Both the position numbers and the translations under genes were made by a program. The notes under the pieces were generated by a model. The model had not been told where the DNA came from and did no database searches. It saw only the letters and a program-made list of their open reading frames with translations. 64,000 bases of DNA from Chlorokybus atmophyticus (taxonomy: Eukaryota; Streptophyta; Chlorokybophyceae; Chlorokybales; Chlorokybaceae), in contig RHPI01003642.1 of NCBI GenBank assembly GCA_009103225.1, forward strand, positions 455,116 to 519,115, read 5' to 3'. Of this stretch, positions 34,539-46,737 are shown piece after piece. Position 1 is the stretch's first letter; each line of letters begins with the position of its first letter.

Positions 34539-37514
34539 CTACCTCTGCTGCTGCGGCTGCGGCTGCTGCTGTGTTTCCTCCTGCTCCCGCCGCTGCTTCC
34601 ACTGCTCCTCTCCCTGCTGAGCCATTCGCTTTATCTGTTGGCGCTCCTCCTCCTTCTGCCGTTTCAGCTGCTTATGCAGCTGCTCCTGCTGCTCAAGGGT
34701 CTCCTGTGCAACTATCATCTCCTGCTCACGCTGATATGCAGCTTGATGTGCCAGCTTCTTCCCCTCCCGACGACTGGTGATTTGTTCCAGTCGTTCCAAT
34801 TTCTGCAACCTGCTTGGCCTTGCTTTGCCGAACTCAAACTTTGAACGATCTAGGAGGTGTGCTTGCTGTTTAACAAGCAAGGTCCGTTCATAATCCTTGG
34901 CAGCCGACACAAGCAAATCGAACTGATCAGCATTCCAATCTTGGTTGCAAGGACCCTTGGGCACGCCAATGCGCACTACTTCCTGAGTCCCTGGAGAAAC
35001 AGTTGTAGTTTCAGGGCCTTATGCACCAGCTCAACGCAGGTGTTTGCCACCCCGCACAATTGTGCAAACTGCGCGTGATATTCGTCCACGGTGCGCTCCC
35101 CCTGTTGCACACGATGCAGCTTCTGGAAAGCACCAGAAGGCGTGTTGTCTCTTTGCAAAGCAGCTCGCTGTTGGCGGCGTGACGGGCGGCGTCTGCGTGT
35201 CTCATCCTGCTTGGCCTTGGCCTTCGCCTCCTGCCTCTGCTTGGCCTCGGCCTCCTCCTGCCGCTGCTTGGCATTGTCCTCATCCAGCTTGGCCTTGGCC
35301 TCCGCCTCCTGCCGCTGCATGGCATTGTCCTCATCCAGCTTGGCCTTGGCCTCCGCCTCTTGCCGCTGCTTGGCATTGTCCTCATTTAGCTTGGCCTTGG
35401 CCTTGGCCTCCGCCTCCTACCGCTGCTTGGCCTTGGCAACAGCCTTCTGCCTCTGCTTGGCCTCGGCCTCCTCCTTCTGCTTGGCCTCGGCCTCCTGCTT
35501 CTTGTGTTGCTCCTTGGCATTGGCCTCATCTTGCTTAGCCTTGGCCTTGGCATCCACTGGTCTCGGCATCCATTTTTGTGCCCTACAGACCTTAACCTGT
35601 GTCTCAACTTTCTGCTTAGGGGCCGCCTCGGCTTCCGAATGGGCCTCCGCATCAGCTTGCTGCTTGGCCTCGGCATCAGCTTGCTGCTTGGGCTGGGGCT
35701 CGGCTTGCTGCTTGGGCTGGGGCTGGGGCTGCGGCTCGGGCTCGGGCTGGGCTTGCTGCTGGGGCTCGGGCTGGGGCTCGGGCTGGGGCTGGGGCTCGGG
35801 CTCGGCATCTGCAGGGTACATGCAGCGCAGGACTTCTGGTGGCATGTCGGTGCGCTGCCAAGAGAGTATACCATTTGCATCATTAACAGACATGTAATGC
35901 GCGCTGGGCTTGCTTGGATCAATGTTGCTAACGATTATATGGCTAGCCACATCGATAACATCCTCGCCAATCACCACTACAGGTTTGACGGAATGCTTCT
36001 CTCCCTTGGCATCCACTGTGTAGTACCTCCCGTCATCGCCTTCGATGAGGCCGCCCTTGTGCTCTGCTTCCCAGCAGTTCTGCTTCTCGTCGGCAACCTC
36101 AGCGAGCTGCACAGTACCGATGTGAATGCCAAGAGCGTGCGCCATGATCGCCACTTGCAGTTGATCGGCATAAACGCTCTCTTCAGCGATCAACCTCTGC
36201 AGAGCCTCTACAGCGTTGTCTTCATCTTGCTTAGTTTTGAGTTGCTTTTTGTTAAGTGCCCTGGTTACGCCATATTTCCTGGCCATCTTTTTGTAATCCT
36301 GGCCCATGTCACCACAGGCCCCGTAGTTGCGATACTCCAGAAACCAATAAAGGTTGACCTGCTCAGCACAGAGCTTCCGAAGCTTTTGCGCTTGCTCTCT
36401 TGTTGGCAGCTGTTTGCCATTATCCAGCACAATGCTTCGCCAGAAAAACCCGTTGTCCGCTGCATTTGCGCGTGTCAAGCACGCAGCGTTTACGCGAGGG
36501 CGCGACTGGGCAAGGCAGGCATAGAAGCAATTCCCATCTGCATAGCTATAGGCGTACCTATAGGCAACGAAAAGCCGAAGCCGGTGTTTATCATGCAACA
36601 GCCCAACCAGCTCTAACTCGCCCTCCGTTTCTGCTGGAGGTAGACCGTCTTCTGGTTCAACAGCAGAAGCAGAGGTACCGGCTTCAGGTCGAGGCCCTTT
36701 CTGCTTTTGTGCAGTCTGGGACTTGGGTGGGGCCTTAGCTTTGTGCTTGGCCTCCGCCTAAGCTTTCTGGTGGGCCTCCGCATCGGCTTGCTGCTTGGCC
36801 TCAGCATCCGCTTGCTGCTTGGCTTGATCCTCCGCTTGCTGCTTGGCCTCCGCGTCGGCTTGCTGCTTGGCTTGGGCCTCCACTTGCTGCTTGGCCTCCA
36901 CGTCGGCTTGCTGCTTGGCTTGGGCCTCCACTTGCTGCTTGGGCGCCTCTGCTTCGTAGTCAAGACTGTATTCCCCGATGTCGATGCCCATAGCAGCTGC
37001 CTCTGGATCACATAGCCTTAGCTCTTCCTCCACATACTGCCGTAGCTTGAGCCTCCATTCTCGATTGAGGGAAGCCAAGTCTGGTTTGCACAGCGCTTTC
37101 TTGATAAAGACCACCAGCTCACCCCATGACATGAGGTTCTTGCTCTTCGCCTTCGCTTTCCTCCAGTCAGAGAATTTCTTTCCCCACTTTCTCTTCGTTT
37201 TCTTCATGGATGTCATTATCGGTAACAACATCTTCAAGGCCAAAATGCCCGAGGTCCATACCCCTAGCAGCTGCCTCCGGATCACAAAGCCTGAGCTGGT
37301 CCACCACGAACTTCCGTAGGCAGATCTGCAAGTTCTTGTCGAGCTCAAGCAAGCGAGGATCTTCATTCAGGTTCTTCTGCATTACTTCAACCATGACATC
37401 CCAACTATATTCTGTGGACATTTCGCCTTCCCAGCCTTCTCCTCCTCCCTTAGTTTCCGCCAATTATTGAACCCCTCCAGCAACTGAGCCTTTGTGGTGT
37501 CAAAAAGGTCTGCA
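34539..37514 (-). pseudogene. OTU-type cysteine protease with KQQADAEA repeats and Gag-like segment (element A)
   Basis: Minus-strand order: EGFNNWRKL and two copies of a domain ending LRLCDPEAAARGMDLG / LRLCDPEAAAMGIDIG (about 37.5-36.98 kb); AKQQADAEA repeats; the OTU core YADGNCFYACLAQ (catalytic Asp and Cys, about 36540) and a weaker C-terminal part with HYMSVND (about 35890) that may hold the His; Gln/Pro/Glu and KQRQEAEAK repeats, probably coiled coil; then a Gag-like stretch ERTVDEYHAQFAQLCG...LQLFLQGLR (about 35.1-34.99 kb) and a Gln/Glu-rich tail. OTU proteases remove ubiquitin; a Gag-like tail is unusual. Two in-frame TAGs (35417-35419, 36758-36760) fall at Gln or probable Gln positions of the repeats. 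Frameshifts occur at about 37440, 37170 and 34980. A homologous OTU gene is at 55-58 kb. Confidence 0.7.
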
Positions 37515-38234
37515 ATAGACAATGTTATTGCAACAATGGTGGCAAACAACCGCAGTGAGCATGCGTTAGTATGGTCAGCTTGAACAGCGCTACATTACTT
37601 GATTTCTTGCAGGGTTTCTGCGAGACAGCTGCCTTCTTAGCAGGTTCCTTCTTGTGCGCTAGACCCTTGTGCTTCTTGTTTGTGTGCATGACCAGCGTTA
37701 CCACATGTTAACAATAATCATGCTGAACATCGAATACATTACTTATTACCTGCAGGCTTAAACTGGCCGAGGGGAACGAGCTTTCGCTTGGACAAAATGA
37801 ACGACCTGAGGAAAGCCTCACAGCCAAAAACAAGCACACATAGTTGAGCAACATGAGCACTTGAGCATGCACACTCACACACGGCTGCCTATTTGAGCAT
37901 GCAGACAAGCCTGAGCATGCACACTTTAGCCTCAGCCACAATGAAAACTGCATGCTCAAATAAAACAGCTTGGAAACTGAGCAACAGGTGGTTTTACGCA
38001 CGAGGCCGCCCCTCTGGTTAGCATCAAGTGGTGGCTAACAAGAGTGCATGCTCAAATAAAACAGCTTGGCAACTGAGCAAGAGGTGGTCTTACGCACGAG
38101 GCCGCCCCTCTGGTTAGCATCAAGTGGTGGCTAACAAGAGTGCATGCTCAAATAAAACAGCTTGGAAACTGAGCAACAGGTGGTCTTACACACGAGGCCG
38201 TCGTTGTATACTCTATCTACAGGAGGGCATCATC
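37515..38234. other. spacer with 96-bp tandem repeat
   Basis: Possible 5' exons of the OTU-type gene could not be followed with confidence. The right half is a tandem repeat. Confidence 0.5.
37951..38200. repeat. 96-bp tandem repeat, about 2.6 copies
   Basis: Units begin CATGCTCAAATAAAACAGC at 37951, 38047 and 38143. The copies differ at only a few sites. Confidence 0.92.
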
Positions 38235-39111
38235 ATGTCAGGCACCACGTCGGGTGGGCGGTCCAGCAACTGCAGCGAAGGATGGGAGAATTTTGACGAA
38301 GAGATATGGGGGAAGAATGCTGGTGGTCCTTCTGATGAGCAGCTGCAACATGAGTGGGAAATCAGTGAGGCGACCGTTCACCTGCGTGATCTTGAGACCA
38401 CAGCAATGGTCTCCTTAAAAGTGAGCTTATGCATCAAGCATCCGCAATCAATGTCAGACCTTGCTGCCGAAGTCTGTTTCATCCCATGTTGTACTAGTGC
38501 ACCAATGTAAACTATGCAGGCACTGCAGGTCCTACATTGGCGTGGGAAGCATCATGCCCGTGATCGTCGCAAGGTCACCAAGCTGGCCGACAAAGGCCGG
38601 ATTTGCTACGAGTACTGTCGCATGATGCCGGGGAAGACTCAAACGCAGCAGGACCCATTCAAGTTCGCTCTTACAACCAAATGCTGGCATCTGCTGAATC
38701 CAGAGCTCTCCTATCAAATGGTTGGCAATTTCCCACAGTTACATGAGCCGTCACGCAATATGGCAGCATTGTCTGTGCTGGGAGGAGTTTGCTTTGCATG
38801 TGTTGGCCTTCACAACTTCTTCATTGGTGGGTAGGCGCGTTTGAAGATTCAACAGTATCTGGGCAACAAAAAGGGATACAGCAACCCCAAGCACAAAGAG
38901 AAGCAGAAAGAACAGAGTCGGAAGCGTTACAAGGAGATGATGGAGAAGGCTTTCGCGAGGGGCTTTGTGCCAAGGCGCAGGGGAGGGCCTAGCGACAAGA
39001 ACAACAAGGTGTGTGTCATGTAGTGTCTAAGGTGTTTGTGCGATGTGCATGTCTTGAGTGCCTTTGCCATGTGCTTGATAGAAAGCCAACAAGAAGAAGC
39101 CCAAGAAGTAA
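38235..39111 (+). pseudogene. element A accessory frame, unrecognised (possible TnpA-like N-part)
   Basis: Exons 38235-38420, 38520-39008, 39082-39111 (TAA) join in phase. An acidic N-terminus (MSGTTSGGRSSNCSEGW) is followed by a region with HWRGKHHARDRRKVTKLADKGR and HLLNPELSYQMVGNFP. An in-frame TAG (38832-38834) follows NFFIGG. The frame then stays open through a very basic stretch, KHKEKQKEQSRKRYKEMMEK and RRRGGPSDKNNKKANKKKPKK. I do not recognise a family. Its position before a Tnp1-like frame suggests a transposon DNA-binding accessory protein, with the basic tail as nuclear localisation signal. This is inference. Confidence 0.5.
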
Positions 39112-39429
39112 AAAGAAGTGCAATCTGCCAGCGACGACGAGGATGCCACCTCAGAGGGTGACCTACAGTTTGCACAAAGTTGGCTTTGTCAATGTCGTGT
39201 TGAGAACGATGCTTTGTGTTTGATGGTGCCTTATGTATGCAGGTTGTGTGGTGTGTATGATGACCCCTTGTAATTGCACGGCGCCCACGCGTTCACATCC
39301 CGCCAGCGACGCCAGCGACGACAGAAATGGCACCTCGCAGCGTGAGCCGCGTCTTGCGCGCGCAGGCAGCTGCCGGAGTATTGTGTGTATATGCAGGCTT
39401 TTGTGATCGGTGCCTTGTGTATGTGATAG

Positions 39430-40738
39430 GTAACAAGGAAAGCACTGCACCACAACCCTCAAGTTCTCCTGCTACCGCTTCACAGGTCAGATGCCGCTCC
39501 TGCTTGTACTTTGCTAAACATGTGTTCATGATCGTTCATGACTGTGTTCAGGCACGTGCCAAGCAGGGTGCTGATGTGCATGACAGCAGCTCAGGGAAGT
39601 GCAAAGTGTCTGGTGAGGTACGCAGCATTGGACTTGATAGAGCGGCAATGCACTGAGTTGTGGCTCACCATCTGACTTCATGCTGTTGGCAGGAGGATGA
39701 GGTGTCAAGCCCCCCCCAAAAGAAAACAAACAAAACTGTTCGCTCGATACCAGCTCCCTACAAGTCTCAGGAGGCAGGCCACTCGACTGGCAAGCAGGAG
39801 ACGGTTTTGGAGAAGAAGAGCGGCAAGCAAAAGGAGGTATGAAAGCACCATGTACTTGATCTTATGGGCTTCTTGCGTTCTTCTGGCTGCACACAAACTG
39901 TCACCTGCGGCAGGCACGCATTCGTTGCGTGACGGTTGTAAGCTTGTTAATACGTCGTGTCACCTTGTCGCGCAGAATGAGCCAACGTATTCAGAAATGC
40001 CCGAGACAGATAGAAGCGAGAACAGCGGTGAAGACGGCGCCCCGGACAGCGCCCCGGACAGCGAGGGGGACAGCCCCAACAACAGCGACAACGACTCGTA
40101 GAAGGCAGGTCGCTTCGCAAGCGCTGTATGAGAGATCACATCTGTGTATGTGTGTACCTCTTGATGTGTTTGTCACTTGCATGCGTTGGAAGAGCTGAGC
40201 GACAAGGACGACACCGCACCAACGATGAAGGTTGGCAGTGAAGTCCAACTGTTCATTAACGGGCGCAGAGAACCAGTAGGGGAGGCGCACGTAAGCGACA
40301 TCAATCCTGTCAACAAGGTTCATGGCAAGAAGATTGGAGAGGGCAACATGGTGGTCCAGTTCAGCCGCAGTCTTCCCATCACTAGGACCAGACGTCCCGG
40401 ACCAGGGGAAGAAGAGGTTGTGCCTCTGCCTGTCAGCTTCAAGCGTGACGGGGTTGGAGTGCAAGTGACCCACTTGAAAGGTGAACGCGTTTGTGTGCAT
40501 GCGATTGCATGAACAGTTTCAACATTGTGCAAGTTTGCTGAGTTCATGTGTGGTTGATGTATGCGCAGAGTGCGAGCCGGGTTTGTTGCTACTTTGGCCT
40601 GTTGGGTTGCTGAAGAGTATCAAGGTGAGGGAGCCAGCAAAGGAAGGCACAACCACACATCGCGGGAGGGGCCGTGGGAAGGGCAGCCGGGGTGGGCGGG
40701 GTGGGCGCGGTAGGCGTGGTCGAGGCAGCAAGAAGTAG
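39430..40738 (+). pseudogene. Tnp1/En/Spm-like accessory protein fragment (element A)
   Basis: A chain of short exons: about 39430-39485 (NKESTAPQPSSSPATAS), 39552-39618 (ARAKQGADVHDSSSGKC), 39694-39837 (EDEVSSPPQKKTNKTVR), 39976-40100 (acidic, ends DNDS and TAG), about 40186-40481, and 40568-40738 (TAG). The fifth exon (VGSEVQLFINGRREPVGEAHVSDINPVNKVHGKKIGEGNMVVQF in part) and the sixth (ECEPGLLLLWPVGLLKSI) resemble the C-terminal Tnp1/En/Spm-like domain of plant CACTA accessory proteins, whose hallmark is a DP-x-VGG-x-LG segment followed by an AWP motif. The tail is an RGG-type repeat, probably nucleic-acid binding. Exons 1-4 are low-complexity and less certain. Confidence 0.5.
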
Positions 40739-41649
40739 GTAGCAGAGATACATTGTAGACATCAGTGAATTTGTTGTTCGAGTCAGCTGCCATTCAGCTG
40801 ACATTGCTGTCCAAATTCACCGGCTGGACTGATTGCTATGTGCTATGTCACAGCTATGCTATGTCACAGCTGTTGACGATAGCAAGATGCAGTGATTATT
40901 CAACTAAACTGTGAGTGAATAACCACTTATATGTAGGACTATGTGTGTGAGCAGAAGTGCTGCATTATTCAATTATAATTCGCGTGAAAATCAACTAAAG
41001 GCAGCAGTGATTGCTCAACCATACTATGGGTGAATAACCACTCATATATAGGACTGTGTGAGAGCATATATGCTGTATTATTCAATCGCAAATCGTATGA
41101 ATAATCACTCGCTAGTATGGTACATGTGCTGTTGAAACAGCTTTAGTATGTGTCAACATTAAGCCAATATGCGTGTGAATAATTACCTATAAAGAGGACC
41201 TAGTGTGAGAGCAGGCGCTGTAAATATTCACGCACACAAAGTATGAATAATCACTTGGTGCCATGGTACAAGTCTGGGACCATGTATACCTAAGAAGACT
41301 GAATATGCAGTTCTGTTGCGAGTGAATAACTACTCACATGTAGGAGGTTGTGTGCGAGATGGACAACTACAATTATTCATGACCAAAACGTGTGGATATC
41401 CATTGCTTGTATTCAGGGCATTTGGCCCGAATAATCAGCAATCGTAACAGCGACCTCTGCAGCCACGCAAGTGGCGAGTTAACACATAAAGCAGATGAGT
41501 ATTCAAGGCAAATTAGCTGAACTTTCAGAATTTCGGGGGGTCCAAAATTACCGGTGAGTAGTAGTAGTAGTTGCTCAATGTAGCTTTCATTGTAGCGTAG
41601 CAATATGTTATTGTTATTATACTATATTATATATTTGTGAATCAATCAA
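40739..41649. repeat. right subterminal region of element A
   Basis: Non-coding array of loosely repeated GTGAATAACCACTYATATRTAGGACT and GTATGAATAATCACT words (40905-41390), each ending with a short GTGTGNGAGCA block. This is the layout of CACTA subterminal repeats. Confidence 0.7.
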
Positions 41650-42273
41650 CTTATTATATTATATTATATATTTGTGACTCGCCGTCTCTCACAGCTGACG
41701 ACAATCACATGCAGTACTTGCTCGTGACTGAATGGTACCGATAGGTATTGGGGACAGTGACATCAAGTACCTTGAAGGTATCATAAGGTACCCCAAAGGT
41801 ACCTGATAGTTGGGTACCTTCGAGGTACAATCGCTGGTACCTAATTGTTGGGTACCGGTTAGTTAGGTCAAGTCCCCTTCACTTGACTGATGGGTATTTA
41901 ACAGGTACCTGTCAGTCTAGGTCAGTCCCTTCATCAAAACGGCCGCCGCCTGATGGTGACGTCCGTTGTATCCAGGTCTTTGTATCGAGATTACAGGTGG
42001 ACTGAAGTACGACAGTCTAAATGAGTATCCTCAAGTGCACGGCCGTTGCCAATATTTCATCGGCCGGCAGGGAAAACAATTTGCGACGAGGCAGGCCACC
42101 GTCGATTGTACTTATCGGTCGACCGCTTGCCGTTGGTATATGTTGCTTGATAGTAACGGCCGTCCTAAAAAGTCCCTTTATGGACCAATCCGTTACGTCA
42201 GGTAGGGTTAGGCAGGGTCAGGCACCCGTCAGTCCCTCAGTCCCTTGTCGGTCACCGTGTAAAATTTGCGACG
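41650..42273 (-). repeat. right inverted arm of element A
   Basis: Inverted match of the left arm up to 42088, then an outer extension to 42273 that starts again with CGTCGCAAA. The outer part resembles the start of the arm at 46738 over about 75 bases. Confidence 0.8.
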
Positions 42274-42275
42274 AA

Positions 42276-45200
42276 TGCGGGGGCAGTCTTGATACAACAA
42301 ACCCAACGCCTCGGGCTTGGGTGTGTCGGGGTTGGCTTGCAGGTCTAGCCGCCACTGCAATTCAAGTTGACAATTGAACTCCATCCAACCGGTGAGCTTT
42401 GTTCCTTTGTGTCTGATTATCACGTTGCGCGCTCGCTCTCTCTCATTGTAATACACGGTTTGCTGTTCCGGTTTATGAACTGGCAAGCGCTCAACCTTCG
42501 GTGCCTCACGGTGGATCTCAAACCGCAGCAACCGCCATGCGGCTTCACTGGAAGATACATAGCGTCCCTCTAAAAATGTGCTGCACTCATCAACACCCAC
42601 TATCTGGTTTGCAGCATTTTCCTCCGCATTACCTTGCGCATTAGCTCGCTGGAGCTTATAAATGGCTCAGTCGTGACCCTTATACACGTATTTATATATT
42701 TACTTTATGGAAGACACGAAAGAGCAGGCCTTGACATTGATGTGCGCGTTGTACTTCAATAAGAGCATAGGATTATACGGAACGACATCGCAATTGTTCA
42801 TGGCAACAATGTCTTGTCCAACCTTTTTATCAAAAGTGCGTTCGTCTGAACGACGTCGGTTTACCAGATATGAGCCTGTGCTGTCTGTCGTAATTAGTTG
42901 CCACTGTTTCGAATATCTTTTGGTGCAAGTCTTCTTCGTCGCTCATACACGGGCTGTTTTTATTGCGCTCGCCGCACAGTCCATGTTCCATGCTGCTTGT
43001 AATGATCTGATACAGATTTGAGTCTTTATCCTTATCCGGCAACCCCGCGCACACAATATGGTTGTACTCGTCAACCGTTTTGAGCCTGTCATCCGGCGTC
43101 AATACAGCCAATATGTGCACGTGCGGTAGCCCCCTGTTGTTGCAAACGTGTGAGCTATGCATTTCGAGATGCGTAATGAAACGGCAATCCGGCAGGTGGC
43201 GCACGAAAACACGGAACAATAATGTACCTTTTTTGCCACTCGATTGTGTAAATCATGCCGGTCAGCTTGCCGAATATCTGGTTTTTCATGAGATCTTCTT
43301 TGAGCTCGTGAAGCTTGAGGTGGAATACACGCGCGACGATATCCGGTCGATCAGATGCAGTTTGGTTAGAGAGGAGCGCATCTTTAATTTTCGTCCAATT
43401 GGGGTTGCAGGTAAATGTAATAAACAGGTTAGGTGTGCCCATCTTTCTAACAATTGCCATAGCATCCTGATACAGCTGTGTCATATGTCGCGGGGTGCCT
43501 ATCACAGACGACGGCAGCACGATGCGTTGCCCAATCTCCCCCGCCGCTTGATTATCGTCGTCCGCAACGGAATCAACCAAGCAGCACCAAGCAGCAATCA
43601 TTGGTCAACATTTCACTTCTTATGACATGGACAATCGTAATACATTACACATATCTTTGTACAGCTCCGCTCGTATGGTTTTTTGATTGCGTCGCACCCA
43701 ATCAAAACGCTGCGACTCGACCTTACACCACAAAGCCACTATGAACTCTTTTGTCAGTTTTTTGCCTCGTGTAAACATCGCACTGCAGTATTCAGGATCA
43801 CGATCCTGTGTTACAACTCATAAACATGCGCAATAGTGTTGTGAGCATCACACGTCACTCCGCGTACCTGCATCATGTATGCCGCGTACTTGCGCGCGCA
43901 GTGACACGGTTGTGTTCAACACCAGTAGCTGGCCCTTCCTCGTCATTGTTGTCTTCACATATATCCTACTTCGTTGCATGCGCGCGCGATGTCGTTGCTG
44001 CATTGTCCGCAATGTAGTATATCGGCATGCCATCCTGATTGCCCATATGGATAGAACATGATGTGCAGAGGGTCGTATGCCGCATTAAGGTCACTGACGC
44101 GATTGAGGCTCCTTCATGCCAACAGCATCGCATTGGTACTGCCGCTGCGTACATAGCATACATGGATCAGTGTAAGGTCGACGCATACCCGGCGTTTAAT
44201 CAAGATCTCTCGCGAGCCCGGCACCGCCTCACCACCACCAGGCACGAATGCCGCCAGACTTTCGTTTGCTGTTGGAGCGTTGTAGCGCCGCTTGTCGCAT
44301 TCGCAATCAGCGCGAATCACTAAATGATACGCCTCCACCTCGCTTTCGGGTGTCTCCATGAAAGTGACAAACTCTTTCACGAAATGGTTGTGTGTCAGAA
44401 ACATATGATAAAGCTCGTTTATCAACTCAGGCTTATAGTTGGTGTTGCTATACGTCAGCCTTGTGCAATAGTTGTGTCGATATTGCCAGCTAACGCAAGA
44501 GCGCGCCTCTCGATTGCATCCGCTGGGTCAATAATGTAAGGCTGTGCCGATTTTGGCTGCGCTCCTTCTCGCGGTTGCAAAGGACCCACTTGATGAAACA
44601 ACACGCCTTCCACTGTAAACATCTGCGGGCCACCTCTGACGTTGACATGAGCAGGTACCTGCAAGTAAGCAGTAATGCAGTCAATAGCACGAACGTATAC
44701 GGAAGCATAAATCATATGCATCCGTCGTATATTGTATTTGGTGGAGGCCATGGACAGGTTGCCATTGTATTTGCGGATATTCTATAAGACGTGCGCGTCG
44801 TCTCGGTGCGTCCCGAGCATCAATGAGCGCAATGGCTCGAGAAATGGCTCGTCGTGAGGGAAATGCGACGCAAGGTCCACCTTATCAACCATGCAGCATA
44901 TAGCGTAGCCACCTTGTCGCCTTTTTTGCTTTCTAGACGGCAGCGTGGCAGTGTGGACACACAGCCCGTTTGCCAATGTTACTACGTCGCGAGGGGGGTA
45001 AATTGGAGTCGTGAAAATCGTCTTTCCTAGCACAGCCGTGTGACGCAGGTTTTCGGAATTGCGTTTGCCTCATATTTTCCGTCGCTGATGCTCTTCGTAT
45101 CCTTTGTGTATTTGAAGTCATATTCTCGCGATGTGCTGCTGTGGTTGTCCAATTGGCTTCCTGACGCCTGCTCGCCATGTTTGGCGTTTCTTGCGCGCGC

Positions 45201-45543
45201 AACGCCGCGATGCGTGATGCCTAGCTTTGCTGCTGTTGCAAGTCTATTTCATGTTGTTGCCGCTGTTCTTCATGTTATTTAAGATGGATTTCGTCTGCCA
45301 TGCGTAGTTGATGCTCGACGTGCTGTTGTTGTCGCTCTGTGCCTTGAGGATGTTGTCGACGCTCTTCAACTTGTTTTTACCGCAGCTCACATCTACGTGT
45401 AGCTTGCGCTTCTTGCCTTTGCTGTCTTTGTGAATTCGTCTGAGCTGCTCGCCAATCACGCGTTCTTTGTGCTGCTGCCACGGCCGCTCATTGCTTCGTA
45501 GCCGGCGACATTGCCCTCCTAGCACGTTGTAAAGCAGCTGCAC
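42276..45543 (-). pseudogene. Helitron RepHel, N-terminal and HUH Rep half, degenerate
   Basis: N-terminal half of the Helitron transposase. Order on the minus strand: basic Gln-rich N-terminus (45.5 kb), CPHCHAAV...YAICCMVDKVDL zinc region (44.9 kb), MFTVEGVLFHQVGPLQP (44.6 kb), LVIRADCECDKRRYNAPTA (44.25 kb), Helitron_like_N core PNLFITFTCNPNW and RPDIVARVFHLKLHELKEDL (43.4 kb). After an intron (about 43151-43233) comes the HUH motif GLPHVHILA (about 43140), then SSMEHGLCGERNKNSPC, YNPMLLLKYNAHINV and IYKYVYKGHD (about 42700). Stops: TAA at 42700-42702 replaces the first Tyr of the expected YIYKYVYKG catalytic segment, and TGA at 42668-42670 replaces an Arg. The reading ends LLYQDCPRI at the element A boundary. 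Confidence 0.87.
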
Positions 45544-45888
45544 GTGCTCGCCGTGCAGCCTCTCTGTCCGTATTGGAGGGGCCAGGATCGTCCATGTTTA
45601 CACGGCCCCACTCACAATAGGTTCCGTAATATATAAAGGGTATTGGATATCACAATCGCGTAAAACGTGAATCAATTGCACTCCAAGTAGACATGGATAC
45701 ATATATACCTACATCTATCAAGTACATCTCAAGTATAACAACCCTACCCATTTGTATCAACAATTTGCTCGTTCATCCCTCTCTTTTGGATGCAAGTTTC
45801 TACAATTGTCTCCAAAACGGCAATTGTTGAGCAAAGCCATCCAACACACCCTCATATGTTTCGATGCGTCTACCTCACACTCATTTGC
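45544..45888. other. Helitron 5' flank
   Basis: No gene. AT-rich, should contain the Helitron 5' end; a TC-type terminus could not be fixed. Confidence 0.4.
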
Positions 45889-46358
45889 CTAATTTGCCAA
45901 TTGCTGCGTATGCCAATATTCATCGAGCATCTCTTTCTTGATGACGACTGCAAAGCGGCTCTTTGTGTGGAATGTACGCAACAACCCATTCATGCAGTGC
46001 TCACTTGCGTGCTTGACCGATTTGACTGCTAACTCTCTGCGCATTACTCGGCAGTCATCCTCCAACTCCGTGACTCGCTTTGGTGAGAAATGCAGTTGAG
46101 ACTTGGCATGTGCGAGGGCAACATCCAATGCTTGGTAGCGTGCTTTGTACTGCTCTTATTTTGTGAACATGACGTCATAACTGCTTTCGTCAACTTTGCG
46201 GTGTACCTGCAACCGAACATGCGTAAGTCAACATGCCCTGTCTTTGCTCATCATTGCAATCAGCTCAGCGCGCATACCTTGCGTGCGGATGGGGGTGGTG
46301 GTGAGGGTGTATCCTCGTCACTGTCTGAACCGAAGATGTTTTCCAGAGTCACAGGCAT
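45889..46358 (-). pseudogene. small coiled-coil protein with one in-frame TAA
   Basis: Exon 46358-46278 encodes MPVTLENIFGSDSDEDTPSPPPPSAR, and exon 46206-45889 continues in phase 0. The second exon has a TAA at its 17th codon (between VMFTK and EQYKARYQAL), after which a long Lys/Glu/Ala-rich helix continues to LANCQ-like end (TAG/TGA at 45889). About 131 residues if the stop is ignored. No family recognised. Its acidic Ser-Asp start and helical rest resemble in style the protein at 47301-48159. Confidence 0.45.
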
Positions 46359-46383
46359 CTGCAAGCAATGACATCAATATGAG

Positions 46384-46737
46384 AGAGAGAGATGCGCACA
46401 CAACTTCTCCGCCTACTACTTCTCAGGCACACGCATGCACAGAAGACGGACTTCACACACACAACACATGCACACAACCACAACCACAACCACAACATGC
46501 ACTGACTTCAACACATGTCATCAACAACAGCAGCAACACACACATGTGTGGGCTGGAGGGGGGGCTGCGTCACTGCCTGGCTTAGCCGTTGGGCGGGCGC
46601 AGCTTGCAAGTACAAGTGGCATTGAAAGGCTAACTGGCTGGTGGGGGGGCACAACAACAACAACATCAACACACAGAACTCATCAACAACAACAACTACT
46701 CCACACAAAATAACAGCAGCAACACACACAACAACAA
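46384..46737. repeat. (CA)n / (CAACA)n low-complexity tract
   Basis: ACACA, CACAACCACAACC and CAACAACAA stretches, with a short unique part at 46555-46650. No coding exon. Confidence 0.8.

Larger units (their letters stand above)
18707..42273. mobile_element. Element A: 23.6-kb CACTA-like transposon with cargo genes
   Basis: Both outer ends show the inverted 9-mer CGTCGCAAA (plus strand at 18707, minus strand from 42273) and are flanked by AA (18705-18706 and 42274-42275). Removing the element and one AA rejoins the Helitron Rep and helicase frames. Inverted arms of roughly 400 bases continue inwards; a perfect 19-bp pair is GTGATTGTCGTCAGCTGTG at 19085-19103 against 41690-41708. The right arm carries an extra 185 bases: a second copy of the terminal 9-mer lies at 42080-42088 and matches the left arm better. 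Cargo: transposase/PHD/Ulp1 (-), C5 methyltransferase (+), OTU/Gag-like gene (-), Tnp1-like frames (+). A 4.9-kb copia element is nested inside. The CACTA assignment rests on the transposase, not on the ends, which do not start with CACTA. Confidence 0.8.

Noticed and set aside
35091-36616. Long plus-strand open frames rich in Leu, Gly and Ala-Ser
   Set aside because: They are antisense shadows of the minus-strand KQRQEAEAK and Gln/Pro/Glu repeats of the OTU-type gene; no domain of their own.
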